This document shows positions 7,481 through 14,846 of a stretch of DNA of 17,008 nucleotides, one piece after another. Position 1 is the first letter of the stretch, and every line of letters begins with the position of its first letter. The notes beneath the pieces are model-generated. The model made no database searches. It was not told the origin of the DNA and saw nothing but the letters and a program-made list of their open reading frames with translations. This stretch comes from an uncultured Lachnospiraceae bacterium (GTDB lineage Bacteria; Bacillota; Clostridia; Lachnospirales; Lachnospiraceae), in contig CAJUQZ010000096.1 in assembly GCA_910588755.1 (NCBI GenBank), forward strand, positions 1-17,008, read 5' to 3'. Position numbers and translations under genes: made by a program.

Positions 7481-9001
7481 TTAGTCAAGAAGCTCAATAA
7501 TACATTGATGCTCCTTTTTGGTGGCGTCGTAATTAAGTCCGACTGCGAGGATACTGCTGACATTTTCTTTTTTCAGTTTTTCACTGTATTCCTTTTCTTT
7601 GATCTGGGCAATCGCGTCATCGGGTGTTTTGTCGGCCTTTAGCTCCAGAATAATTCCGGGCAGGTTTTTCTGCCTCGGATAGAAGAGGAAATCGACAAAG
7701 CCCTTGCCGCTTTTTTCCTCCCGCTCTATCCGGTATTTGTTCCGCGCGGAGAGGTATGCGAGTGTCACAACGCAGGAGAGGCTGTTTTCGTCGTTGTATT
7801 TCAAGATCGGGAGTTCGCTGTTGTGGATATTGTGCAGGTAGGATGCCACAACCGAGTTGCGGACAAGCTCCGCGACATAGCCGAAATCGTCATCCTTTAA
7901 TGCCTTCTGAAATTCCAGCATGAGCTCCTTGTTGGGAATTTTGATCGTTCCGTCATGGTAAGACAACAGACCGTAAATGATCATGGCGGAGTAGATTTCC
8001 TCCCGGCTGCTGATTGTTTCCTGTCCGGCAGAATATTCCTCTGCAATGTTGAGTATGACAGGCATGTCGTTGACCATTTTTATGACATCATCGCGCACTT
8101 CGCCGATATTGTATTTTAGGAAAAACAAGACCTCGTCCATTTTTCCGGTCCGGGTCCAGTAGCTCTGGCATACGGAATCCTCCAGGGCGCAGACTACAGA
8201 GCGCGGATTGTACAGACGTGTGCCGTTTCGGGTCTGATATCCGTTGTACCAGTCGCTGATTTCGCCGATTGTCAGGGCTGTCTGCCTTTGGCAGAGCATT
8301 TCAACCTCTGCTTCGGTAAAACCAAAGAAGTCGTTAAAAAACGGGTCGTTGAGCATGGTATATTCCCGAAACATATTCAGCGCAGACCCAGTGCTGTATT
8401 TCTTGATTGGCAGAACGCCGGTCATGTAGGCGAGCGCCACGTAGGGCCTGTCCTTCAGCAGATTCCGCAGAAATTCCAGAAAGTCGCTGTAGTGCTCCGG
8501 ATACAGCACATGGCTGAAAATATAATCCCATTCATCAATAATGAAAACAAATTCGTCATCGGTGGCCGAGAGCATCTCGGAAATGCTGTCAAACTCCTCG
8601 TCCTTCAGTTCGGGATAGCACCTGGCCAGGTCGCGCCGGATGGCATTTTTGGTGAGGTTGATGTAGTCCTCATAGGTATTGCCCTTGTCGGACAGACTGT
8701 TCAGGCACAGGTTGATGACGTTGTACTTGTTCAGGTGCTGCGTATAGGTATCTGTCCTGCTGATGTCTAATCCGTCAAACAGTTCGCTGGAATCGTAGGC
8801 CTTGCAGTAGTAGGCGCCGAGCATATTCAGAACAGATGTTTTACCAAAGCGCCGCGGTTTGGTGATGCACAGATACCGGTTTTTGGTGTTGATGCGTGCG
8901 CTGACCGCCTCGATGATGGCGGATTTGTCAACAAAATATCGGTCATGGACGAGCATATTGAAATCCTTGTACGCGGATTTGGTATTCAGACAGATTGCCA
9001 T
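7481..9001 (-). CDS. AAA-ATPase-like protein with C-terminal PD-(D/E)XK nuclease-like domain
   Basis: A 506-aa protein of the widespread AAA-ATPase_like (PF09820) plus PDDEXK_9 (PF08011) architecture. ATG 9001 is chosen over ATG 9022 because AGGAGTGAT lies just upstream and the promoter -10 box overlaps the 9022 codon. Residues 11-27 (YKDFNMLVHDRYFVDKS) are the usual start. A Walker A-like KPRRFGKTS is at about 48-56 and Walker B FVFIIDEWD at about 151-159. The C-terminal nuclease-like fold shows D437 in GFVDFLFYP, E453 and K455 in IILELK, and the Q-I-K-E-K-E-Y segment at about 466-472, so the catalytic set looks complete. Its biological role is not established; defence or mobile-element associations have been proposed. 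Length is normal for the family. A remnant of a second family member lies about 1.4 kb away on the other strand. Confidence 0.85.
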   Translation of the reverse strand: MAICLNTKSAYKDFNMLVHDRYFVDKSAIIEAVSARINTKNRYLCITKPRRFGKTSVLNMLGAYYCKAYDSSELFDGLDISRTDTYTQHLNKYNVINLCLNSLSDKGNTYEDYINLTKNAIRRDLARCYPELKDEEFDSISEMLSATDDEFVFIIDEWDYIFSHVLYPEHYSDFLEFLRNLLKDRPYVALAYMTGVLPIKKYSTGSALNMFREYTMLNDPFFNDFFGFTEAEVEMLCQRQTALTIGEISDWYNGYQTRNGTRLYNPRSVVCALEDSVCQSYWTRTGKMDEVLFFLKYNIGEVRDDVIKMVNDMPVILNIAEEYSAGQETISSREEIYSAMIIYGLLSYHDGTIKIPNKELMLEFQKALKDDDFGYVAELVRNSVVASYLHNIHNSELPILKYNDENSLSCVVTLAYLSARNKYRIEREEKSGKGFVDFLFYPRQKNLPGIILELKADKTPDDAIAQIKEKEYSEKLKKENVSSILAVGLNYDATKKEHQCIIELLD

Positions 9002-9020
9002 GAGATCACTCCTTTTTTTC

Positions 9021-9049
9021 ATTATATATTCAATTGAATTTGGTTACAA
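9021..9049 (-). promoter_or_regulatory. Near-consensus sigma-A promoter for the ATPase/161-aa unit
   Basis: Read on the minus strand: TTGTAA (9049-9044), a spacer of exactly 17 bases, TATAAT (9026-9021). Transcription would begin about seven bases further, leaving a very short leader carrying AGGAGTGAT before ATG 9001. This excludes the ATG at 9022 as start. Confidence 0.75.
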
Positions 9050-9219
9050 GTAAATCTATGCTTTTGTATTAGATTTCTTCAAGCAGTGTATTATGATTCG
9101 CACTTCGCTGTTTTTGACCACAATTTCGCGCATGTTTTTACTATGTTACAGTCGGGCAGGGGAAGATGGCTCTTTTCTGCTCGATTGAGGTGGATTAAAG
9201 CCTTGGGGTAAGATTCATA

Positions 9220-9248
9220 TTGAGATTCTCCCGAATATGGCATATACT
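9220..9248 (+). promoter_or_regulatory. Sigma-A-like promoter of the GT52-like gene
   Basis: TTGAGA at 9220-9225, a 17-base spacer, TATACT at 9243-9248. Initiation near 9255 gives a short leader to ATG 9277. The bases 9234-9250 recur almost identically at the ABC transporter promoter (12958-12974). Confidence 0.7.
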
Positions 9249-9276
9249 ATTAAAAAAAGAGGGATGGAATACAGCG

Positions 9277-10401
9277 ATGAACAGGAAAAAGACAAAGAGC
9301 AGGCTCTATGTCTGCCACACATTTTATCATGTATATGTAGCAACCTTAAAAGAGATGAAGCTTGAGAGGAATACGCCGGCCGCAGAATATAATAAAGCGG
9401 ATATCGCGCTGAGCGCCATTTCTACCGATTTTGAAAACCTGGGGGACAGGCTTTTCAAAACAGGGATTTTTCAGGAGGCCATCGCGCTGGACGAAAAGCG
9501 CGAGGATTTTTTCCCGGAGCTTGCAAAGTACAGGAAAAACTACAGCAATATTCTCAAGCATATGGTAAACCGCATGATTTTCACCAAAAAGCTCGCCAAG
9601 TGCGAGATTCCGTATATGCGCGGGATTGATTTTGCGGCGTATGAGGATATCTATGTGTTCTGTGACAGCGATCCGATCGGGTACTATCTCAACTACAGAC
9701 ACATTTATTACCATGCGGTGGAGGACGGGCTCGACTGTCTGAAAAATCTCGATGACGCCTATGTCGCAAACCACGGGCATTTTAAACTGAAAACCATGTT
9801 CTCGCGCCTGAACCTGATCTTTATCATGAACGGCTGGGGGAAGTACTGTATTGATATGGAGATCAATGACAGGAGTGTTGTGCCGACGGACTGCCCGCGC
9901 TTTGTCGAGGAGCCGAGAAAGCCGCTGGAAAAAGCGCTGACAACAGAGCAGAAAGCGAGGATGATACGGGCGTTTATCGAGGACGCGGACAAGCTGCTTG
10001 ACCAGTTGAAACCGTCGTACGAGGGCGAGGAGTTCGCGTGCTTTTTGACGGAGCCGCACCCGGTTGACGAGGAGGCGAGAAAGCGCGTCTGCCTTGATGT
10101 GATTGAGAGATACTGCAGGGGATATCGTGTTCTGATCAAGCCGCACCCGCGGGACCTGATCGACTATGGGGCGCTTTGTCCTGACGCGGTGGTGCTGCGC
10201 GGGCGGTTTCCAGTTGAGGTGCTCAACTTCTTTGAGGGGCTTCGGATTAAAAGGGCCGTCTCGATTGTGACGACAGCTTTGAATAATATGGACTTTGTGG
10301 AGGAAAAGCTGAATCTGGGGGCTTCCTTCTGGGACGCTTACGAAGACCCGGAAAAGCATGCGTATAATAAAAAGGCGGGATTGAAACTTGCCGATCAATA
10401 A
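9277..10401 (+). CDS. GT52-like glycosyltransferase with sialyltransferase-type motifs
   Basis: A 374-aa protein. The frame is open to 9220, but that TTG is inside the promoter, so ATG 9277 (MNRKKTKSRLYVCHTFYHVYVA) is the start. The first strand and YVCHTFYHVYVATLKEMK resemble the GT52 (lipooligosaccharide sialyltransferase) N-terminus. Two motifs shared by bacterial sialyltransferase families GT38, GT52 and GT80 are visible: the D/E-D/E-G motif in HAVEDGLD at about residues 147-154, and the HP motif in IKPHPRD at about 287-293. A serine/threonine motif, VSIVTTALNN, follows at about 327-336. The protein is soluble, with GT-B fold expected. No CMP-sialic acid biosynthesis gene is in the window, so a different donor is possible; GT52 members include glucosyl and galactosyl transferases. 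It ends cleanly before a nuclease-domain remnant. Confidence 0.7.
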   Translation: MNRKKTKSRLYVCHTFYHVYVATLKEMKLERNTPAAEYNKADIALSAISTDFENLGDRLFKTGIFQEAIALDEKREDFFPELAKYRKNYSNILKHMVNRMIFTKKLAKCEIPYMRGIDFAAYEDIYVFCDSDPIGYYLNYRHIYYHAVEDGLDCLKNLDDAYVANHGHFKLKTMFSRLNLIFIMNGWGKYCIDMEINDRSVVPTDCPRFVEEPRKPLEKALTTEQKARMIRAFIEDADKLLDQLKPSYEGEEFACFLTEPHPVDEEARKRVCLDVIERYCRGYRVLIKPHPRDLIDYGALCPDAVVLRGRFPVEVLNFFEGLRIKRAVSIVTTALNNMDFVEEKLNLGASFWDAYEDPEKHAYNKKAGLKLADQ

Positions 10402-10588
10402 GGGATTAACAGTTTCAAAGGATGATTTCAGGAAAGGGGCGGCAGAACAGTTCTATGATGTGATGATTGAGCCGCATGACAGGAAGGGGAATACGTATAT
10501 TTTAGAGTTCAAGGTGCTGGACGCAGACGTTTTTTCCAGGGAAAATATACGCAAGTATGGATTTGCCTTTCAGGGGAAAAGTGTCTGA
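10388..10588 (+). pseudogene. Internally deleted remnant of a PD-(D/E)XK / AAA-ATPase-like protein
   Basis: Only a TTG at 10388 could open this 66-codon frame, and it overlaps the end of the glycosyltransferase. From about 10424 the text reads DFRKGAAEQFYDVMIEPHDR then YILEFKVLDAD, which is the core of the PDDEXK nuclease-like domain of AAA-ATPase_like proteins (D, then E-x-K). It then jumps to ENIRKYGFAFQGK, the standard end of that family. The intervening segment, normally about 25-30 residues with the Q-I-E-E-K-x-Y helix, is missing. So the fragment has lost the entire ATPase part and has an internal deletion. It belongs to a different branch from the intact protein at 7481-9001, whose C-terminus differs, so it is not a recent copy of it. 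Confidence 0.7.
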
Positions 10589-10617
10589 TCGGGTGAGGGT
10601 CTGAATTGTTGGGGCAT

Positions 10618-10654
10618 ATGCGCAGCGCGAAGGAAAGGATAGAGTGTCAGTGCT
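10618..10654 (+). repeat. 37-bp direct repeat, copy 1
   Basis: Thirty-three of 37 bases match 13036-13072. The common core is GCGAAGGAAAGGATAGAGT followed by CAGTGCT. In copy 2 this is the ribosome site and GTG start region of the ABC transporter. In copy 1 the equivalent GTG is followed by nine codons and a stop, so no protein of size results. Confidence 0.7.
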
Positions 10655-10665
10655 TGCGCTTGCGG

Positions 10666-10705
10666 ACAAAAACGAGTAGGGAAAGTAGTCCCTACTCGTT
10701 TTTGT
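10666..10705. terminator. Bidirectional intrinsic terminator
   Basis: A perfect 17-bp stem, ACAAAAACGAGTAGGGA at 10666-10682 paired with 10689-10705, and a 6-base loop. The A/T arms provide a U-tract in both directions. It holds the stop codon of the minus-strand membrane gene (TAG read from 10694 to 10692). Confidence 0.9.
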
Positions 10706-12405
10706 GATTTCCTGTAAATCCGTCCTGCAGTCCGTCGCCGCGAAAAGTGATGCTTAACTTTCGCGGTATAGCCGGAAACGCGTTGTATCCCACACGATCA
10801 CCGCTTTCAGGATAGTAGAAAGTCACACCGTTTATCTCGTAGCTGCAGAGTGCATATGTCCCATAATCTGCCTGTGATACATAGTAGGGCATGCTTCGCA
10901 GACGATACATGTAATTGGCTGCAAATACAAGCATTGCCGCCACAAGGGCAAAAAGCGATACATGAAATGTTTTCTGTAGTAGTAATCGTATTTTTACATG
11001 ATTTTGTATAAAAGCAGATTCTGACAAGCGTTCTTTTATGATTCCGGCGGTCAGCATGACAACCAGGAGGACATAGGCGTAACCATAACGGAGCAGAGGT
11101 GCGGAGAGTTGCCAATAAATATAGGAAGCAACAACTGTTCCGAGTACGAGTAGCTGGTCAGGCTGTATACGGATAACTGCCCGCGAACGATTTTTGACAG
11201 AGTGGACAATCATTGCCGCAAACAGGGGCATACACAGGATATCCGCAGCAATGATAAGCTTTCCCGGTGCTGGGAGTGTGGTATGGAACCAGCTGCAGAA
11301 CCACTCCGAAATCGGAAGATCAACCAGCGCTGCATTTTTGAGACCACGTCCCCATGTTTTTATCTCGGCAGCATCTGCCGCCGCCAGCTCGGAAGATATT
11401 TTCCAATCGACATGCAGCACATCCAGTTCCGGGAAGGGGTACAGTAGATATCCTGAAATGATAGCAGTCCGGATCATCCAGGGAGTTAGAATAACAAATC
11501 CCAAAAGGAAATAGAATATGATTTCTTTCCAGAGTTTCTTTTTTATAAGCTGGTATGCGGGTTTTAGGGTCAGCAGCAGTATCAGCCCTGCAGTGAGCTT
11601 TAATGAAACAGCATAGGTTCCAGCAATACACAAAAGTGCGAAAGGAACGGTGGATTTCATATCCGTCTCGAGCAGTAGAAGCCAGTTGATGACTATGATA
11701 AATACGATACACATGGTTGCGTAATCAGAGGCTGGCGAGATAATTTCGTCATAGATGCGGGTGAGGTATAAAAATGCTCCGATCCTCGCAAAGTCCGACA
11801 GCATTCGTTTTTTTTCTTCTGACGATATCGATGAGCTTCAATACTTCGAAACTCAGAAGTAATGCGATAAAGCCGTTTACTGTGTGCAGAGATTGTTTCA
11901 AAAGAAATTTCATGCTGTATAGTGCGCTTAATGCGAAAAAGGAGCTGTTATATGCAAAACGGACATGGATGTTTCCCAGCCCTTTTACAATTCCGTACTC
12001 TTCTAGCCAGCGGATGCTTTGGGCATGGTACAGGTCGGAGTCATAGTGAATATGTCCTCTTGATGTGAAGTACGACCACACGAGAATTAATCCGAGCTGC
12101 AGGATAGTGCGTGTCAGTCCGTTTTTCTTTAGCGCGTCAGTCAGGAGGGCGAGCACTTCGTCATGCCAGAACAGGAATGCGGCGACACATACCAGTAGCA
12201 ACAATACATTTGCGAGAAAGCCTATTTTGTAGATCAGACTAAACAGCTGTGCATAGACAGTTGCGATAATGATACCACACAGTAATATATTGCTGATATG
12301 CAGGATTTTATAATGCAGCTTTTGGGTGATGAATTTGGTGAACAGAAATCCTGTCATAAAAGTTGTTATAAAAATATAAATCCAGTTGAATAAAATTGAA
12401 ATCAT
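10692..12405 (-). pseudogene. Frameshifted polytopic membrane protein (LIC_10190-like)
   Basis: Two overlapping minus-strand frames, 12405-11749 and 11804-10692, form one gene of about 570 residues if a single base is removed. ATG 12405 has GAGGAGG five bases upstream. The first part has several hydrophobic helices, a HIHYDSDLYHAQSIRWLEEY motif and GLGNIHVRFAYNSSFFALSALY, features I associate with LIC_10190-type membrane proteins of surface-polysaccharide loci. It breaks at a run of eight A (coding strand; 11815-11808). With seven A the reading continues RRKKRMLSDFARIGAFLYLTRIYDEI, then more helices and a soluble C-terminal domain. Nothing else in either half is damaged. This could be a true pseudogene, a phase-variable gene or a sequencing error. 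It diverges from the XRE gene across a palindrome-rich region. Function unproven; probably glycan assembly or export. Confidence 0.65.
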
Positions 12406-12455
12406 GCTTTCCTCCTCAGTGCTTTGTCGTCTTTGGATACCGGCATAAGGAACCG

Positions 12456-12501
12456 TTTTATTAACTATATGGGCATAAATTAGCCTATATAGTTAATAAA
12501 A
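12456..12501. promoter_or_regulatory. Palindrome 1 in the divergent operator region
   Basis: TTTTATTAACTATATGGGC at 12456-12474 and its inverse at 12483-12501 match over 19 bases with one mismatch (G for A), separated by ATAAATTA. It lies between the membrane gene and the XRE gene and looks like a dimer operator rather than a terminator, as it has no GC-rich stem followed by a T-run. Confidence 0.7.
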
Positions 12502-12514
12502 TAGTAGCATAAAA

Positions 12515-12550
12515 GCCTATATAATTCAACTATATTTTAATTATATAGGC
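12515..12550. promoter_or_regulatory. Palindrome 2, overlapping a TATAAT box
   Basis: GCCTATATAATT at 12515-12526 and its exact inverse at 12539-12550 flank a 12-base centre. The arms share GCCTATATA with palindrome 1. A TATAAT at 12520-12525 is inside the left arm and could be the -10 of the XRE gene, although no good -35 is visible. Binding here would block that promoter, which suggests autorepression. Confidence 0.65.
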
Positions 12551-12566
12551 AGAAAGGGTGGAATGT

Positions 12567-12899
12567 ATGGATTACTATTTTATAGGACAAAAAATTCGGA
12601 AGGTAAGAAAATCGCGGGGATTATCCCAGGAAGAATTGTCGGAGAAGATCGGAATTTCCACGACACATATGAGTCATATTGAGACCGGAAACACGAAACT
12701 GAGTCTTTCGGTGCTGGTTGATATCGCTTCTGCGCTTGAGGTGCGAACGGATGAATTGCTTTTTGATGCTGGTCCTGCACAGCGGACGGCTGCAATTGAG
12801 GAGATTGCCCATATTTTGGAGGAATGCAGCACGCAGCAGGTCCATATTATAGAGGACATTGTAAGGGCGTTGAAGGTTACTTTGGACCAGCATCTATAA
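12567..12899 (+). CDS. XRE-family helix-turn-helix regulator, 110 aa
   Basis: A small cytoplasmic DNA-binding protein. The N-terminal two thirds are a standard Cro/CI-type HTH: IGQKIRKVRKSRGLSQEELSEKIGISTTHMSHIETGNTKLSLSVLVDIASALEV, with the recognition helix around STTHMSHIETG at about residues 31-41. The C-terminal third, from about residue 67, is acidic and probably helical (EEIAHILEECSTQQVHIIEDIVRAL) and may mediate dimerisation. ATG 12567 is chosen over the GTG at 12558 because AAGGGTGG ends five bases before it. Two large palindromes lie directly upstream, so autoregulation and control of the divergent membrane gene are likely. A 12-base piece of the second palindrome recurs at the ABC transporter -10 box. 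There is no ligand domain. The family call is firm; its targets are inferred. Confidence 0.88.
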   Translation: MDYYFIGQKIRKVRKSRGLSQEELSEKIGISTTHMSHIETGNTKLSLSVLVDIASALEVRTDELLFDAGPAQRTAAIEEIAHILEECSTQQVHIIEDIVRALKVTLDQHL

Positions 12900-12942
12900 C
12901 TTCGCTGTACCTGAACAATTGCTGAAATAAGTTTTGATTGGG

Positions 12943-12971
12943 TTGTGTTTATTGAAAATATGACATATACT
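12943..12971 (+). promoter_or_regulatory. Sigma-A-like promoter of the ABC transporter/GT2 unit
   Basis: TTGTGT at 12943-12948, a 17-base spacer, TATACT at 12966-12971. Initiation near 12978 leaves a leader of about 90 bases before GTG 13068. It shares the 17-base box AATATGRCATATACTAT with the promoter at 9220-9248. Confidence 0.65.
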
Positions 12972-13035
12972 ATATTTTAAGGGTTCGCACTTTTTGCTGC
13001 GGCGGGGATTGCCGGGGCAATGATTGTGAATGCAG

Positions 13036-13072
13036 ATGTGCAGAGCGAAGGAAAGGATAGAGTACCAGTGCT
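13036..13072 (+). repeat. 37-bp direct repeat, copy 2
   Basis: Thirty-three of 37 bases match 10618-10654. It contains the AAGGAAAGG ribosome site and the GTG start (13068) of the ABC transporter. The two copies bracket the membrane-protein/XRE cassette. Confidence 0.7.
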
Positions 13073-14807
13073 GAAAATATTAAAAAAGATAAATATATTG
13101 ATGGATAAAAAGCAAAAGATGGCTATGGGGAAACTGTTTGTGATGATGGTGGTTTCGGCGGGGCTTGAGACAGGGGCGGTGATGATGGTTATGACCGTCG
13201 TGCAGCTGATTCTTGATCCGGTCGCATTGGAACAGGGAGAAAAATATCGCGTGTTATGCAATATCCTGCATATCCAGAATACCATACAGTTTTCGGTGCT
13301 GGCGATCATCTTTCTGATTCTGTTGTATATCGCAAAAAATGTGTTTCAGTTTTTCCTGCAGAGGAATCTCTACCGGTTTGTGTACAGCAATCAGTTCAGA
13401 ACAGCGTCAAGCCTGATGAAAAACTTTGTCAGGCGCGAATATGAATATTACCTCAATGCAGAAACATCTGTTATCCAGAGAAGTATCACGGCAGACGTCA
13501 GCAATATGTACGCGCTGATTATGTCTGTCTTACAGATTGCGTCGGAGGCGATTGTCGCCGTGTTTCTCGTGGCCGCGCTCTTTGTGCAGGACCCGCTCAT
13601 GACGGTTGTGATCGCGGTGCTGCTGGTCGTGACGCTGGCGGTCATCAAAAATATCATCAAGCCGATCATGAACCGCACCGGCAAGGAGAACCAGGATTAC
13701 GGCGCGTCCATGTTTGCCTGGATTTCACAGACTGTGCAGGGAATCAAGGAGATCAAGGTCGCAGGCCGCGAGCAGTATTTTATCGGGGAATACTGCAAGG
13801 TCGGGGAGGGCTATGTGAAGGCGATGGAGCGGTTCAGCCTGTTCAATAACACTCCGAAGCTGTTGATTGAGACGGTGTGTATGGCGGGACTGCTGGGCTA
13901 TATTCTGGCGCTGATTGTGTCCGGCGCGAATGTGTCGGGTATGGTATCGCTGTTTGCGGCGTTTGGTATCGCTGCAATGCGTCTTCTGCCCGCGGCGAGC
14001 CGCATCAACAACCAGATGACAAGCATGGCATTTAATGAACCGTTTTTCTTCAATGTGAGCGACAATCTCGTCGAGGAGACGGACGAGGCGCACACCGATA
14101 TCTCCTACGCGGTTGTGGCGAAAACAAAGCTTCCGGTCACGCGGGAGGTAAAATTGTCGGATATCACATACCATTATCCCAATTCGGACAAGCTGATTTT
14201 TGACCATGCGACGGTCTCCTTTCCAATCGGTAAGTCCATCGGCATCGTGGGGACGAGCGGCGCGGGAAAGACGACGATCATAGATATTTTACTGGGGCTC
14301 TTAAAGCTGCAGGGCGGCAGCGTGCTTGCAGACGACGTGAATATCCAGAAGCATTACAGGGAGTGGCTTGCCAATGTGGGCTATATACCGCAGATGATCT
14401 TTCTGCTCGACGCGGACATCAGGAAAAATGTCGCGTTTGGCGTTCCGGAGGAGGAGATTGATGACAAAAAGCTCTGGTATGCGCTCGAGGAGGCGCAGCT
14501 CGACGGGTTTGTAAGGACGCTTCCGGAAGGTGTGAACACGGGAATCGGTGAGCGCGGAATCCGGCTTTCAGGCGGGCAGCGGCAGCGAATTGGCATCGCG
14601 AGGGCGCTTTACAACGATCCCGAGGTACTGATCCTAGACGAGGCGACTTCAGCGCTGGACAATGACACGGAGGCGGCGATCATGGAGTCCATCAACAGGC
14701 TGCATGGTAAGAAAACGCTTGTTATCATTGCGCACAGATTACAGACGATCGAGAAGTGTGATATGGTATTCCGGGTAGAGGCCGGAAAGATCGAAAGAGA
14801 CAGATGA
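13068..14807 (+). CDS. ABC transporter, fused membrane and ATPase domains (flippase-like)
   Basis: A 579-aa half-transporter that would work as a homodimer in the cytoplasmic membrane. ATG 13020 is also in frame, but GTG 13068 gives the family-like start LKILKKINILMDKKQK and has AAGGAAAGG 11 bases upstream, so it is preferred. Six hydrophobic helices occupy about the first 300 residues. The ATPase domain has Walker A GTSGAGKTT at about 394-402, the Q-loop in YIPQ near 441, the signature LSGGQRQR at about 500-507, Walker B VLILDEATSALD at about 518-529 and the switch histidine in IIAHR near 554, all intact. The architecture matches MsbA/PglK-type exporters; beside glycosyltransferases it is a candidate flippase for lipid-linked glycans. 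It is followed by a GT2 39 bases later in the same operon. The substrate is inferred from context only. Confidence 0.85.
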   Translation: MLKILKKINILMDKKQKMAMGKLFVMMVVSAGLETGAVMMVMTVVQLILDPVALEQGEKYRVLCNILHIQNTIQFSVLAIIFLILLYIAKNVFQFFLQRNLYRFVYSNQFRTASSLMKNFVRREYEYYLNAETSVIQRSITADVSNMYALIMSVLQIASEAIVAVFLVAALFVQDPLMTVVIAVLLVVTLAVIKNIIKPIMNRTGKENQDYGASMFAWISQTVQGIKEIKVAGREQYFIGEYCKVGEGYVKAMERFSLFNNTPKLLIETVCMAGLLGYILALIVSGANVSGMVSLFAAFGIAAMRLLPAASRINNQMTSMAFNEPFFFNVSDNLVEETDEAHTDISYAVVAKTKLPVTREVKLSDITYHYPNSDKLIFDHATVSFPIGKSIGIVGTSGAGKTTIIDILLGLLKLQGGSVLADDVNIQKHYREWLANVGYIPQMIFLLDADIRKNVAFGVPEEEIDDKKLWYALEEAQLDGFVRTLPEGVNTGIGERGIRLSGGQRQRIGIARALYNDPEVLILDEATSALDNDTEAAIMESINRLHGKKTLVIIAHRLQTIEKCDMVFRVEAGKIERDR

Positions 14808-14846
14808 TAAGGTGTATAAGTGGCGGAGAGGAAGTGGTGGCAGGGT

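Noticed and set aside
9346..10398. A 350-codon open frame on the minus strand opposite the GT52-like gene
   Set aside because: It mirrors the codon positions of a well-supported glycosyltransferase, has no ribosome site and no recognisable domain; long antisense frames are common in GC-rich coding sequence.
10650..10679. Short frame starting at GTG 10650 (nine codons then TAG)
   Set aside because: It follows a ribosome-like site but ends inside the terminator stem; treated as a displaced gene start, not a peptide gene.
13020..13067. Extra 16 codons at the ABC transporter start, from ATG 13020
   Set aside because: No ribosome site precedes 13020, while GTG 13068 has one and begins with family-like sequence; the upstream start cannot be fully excluded.
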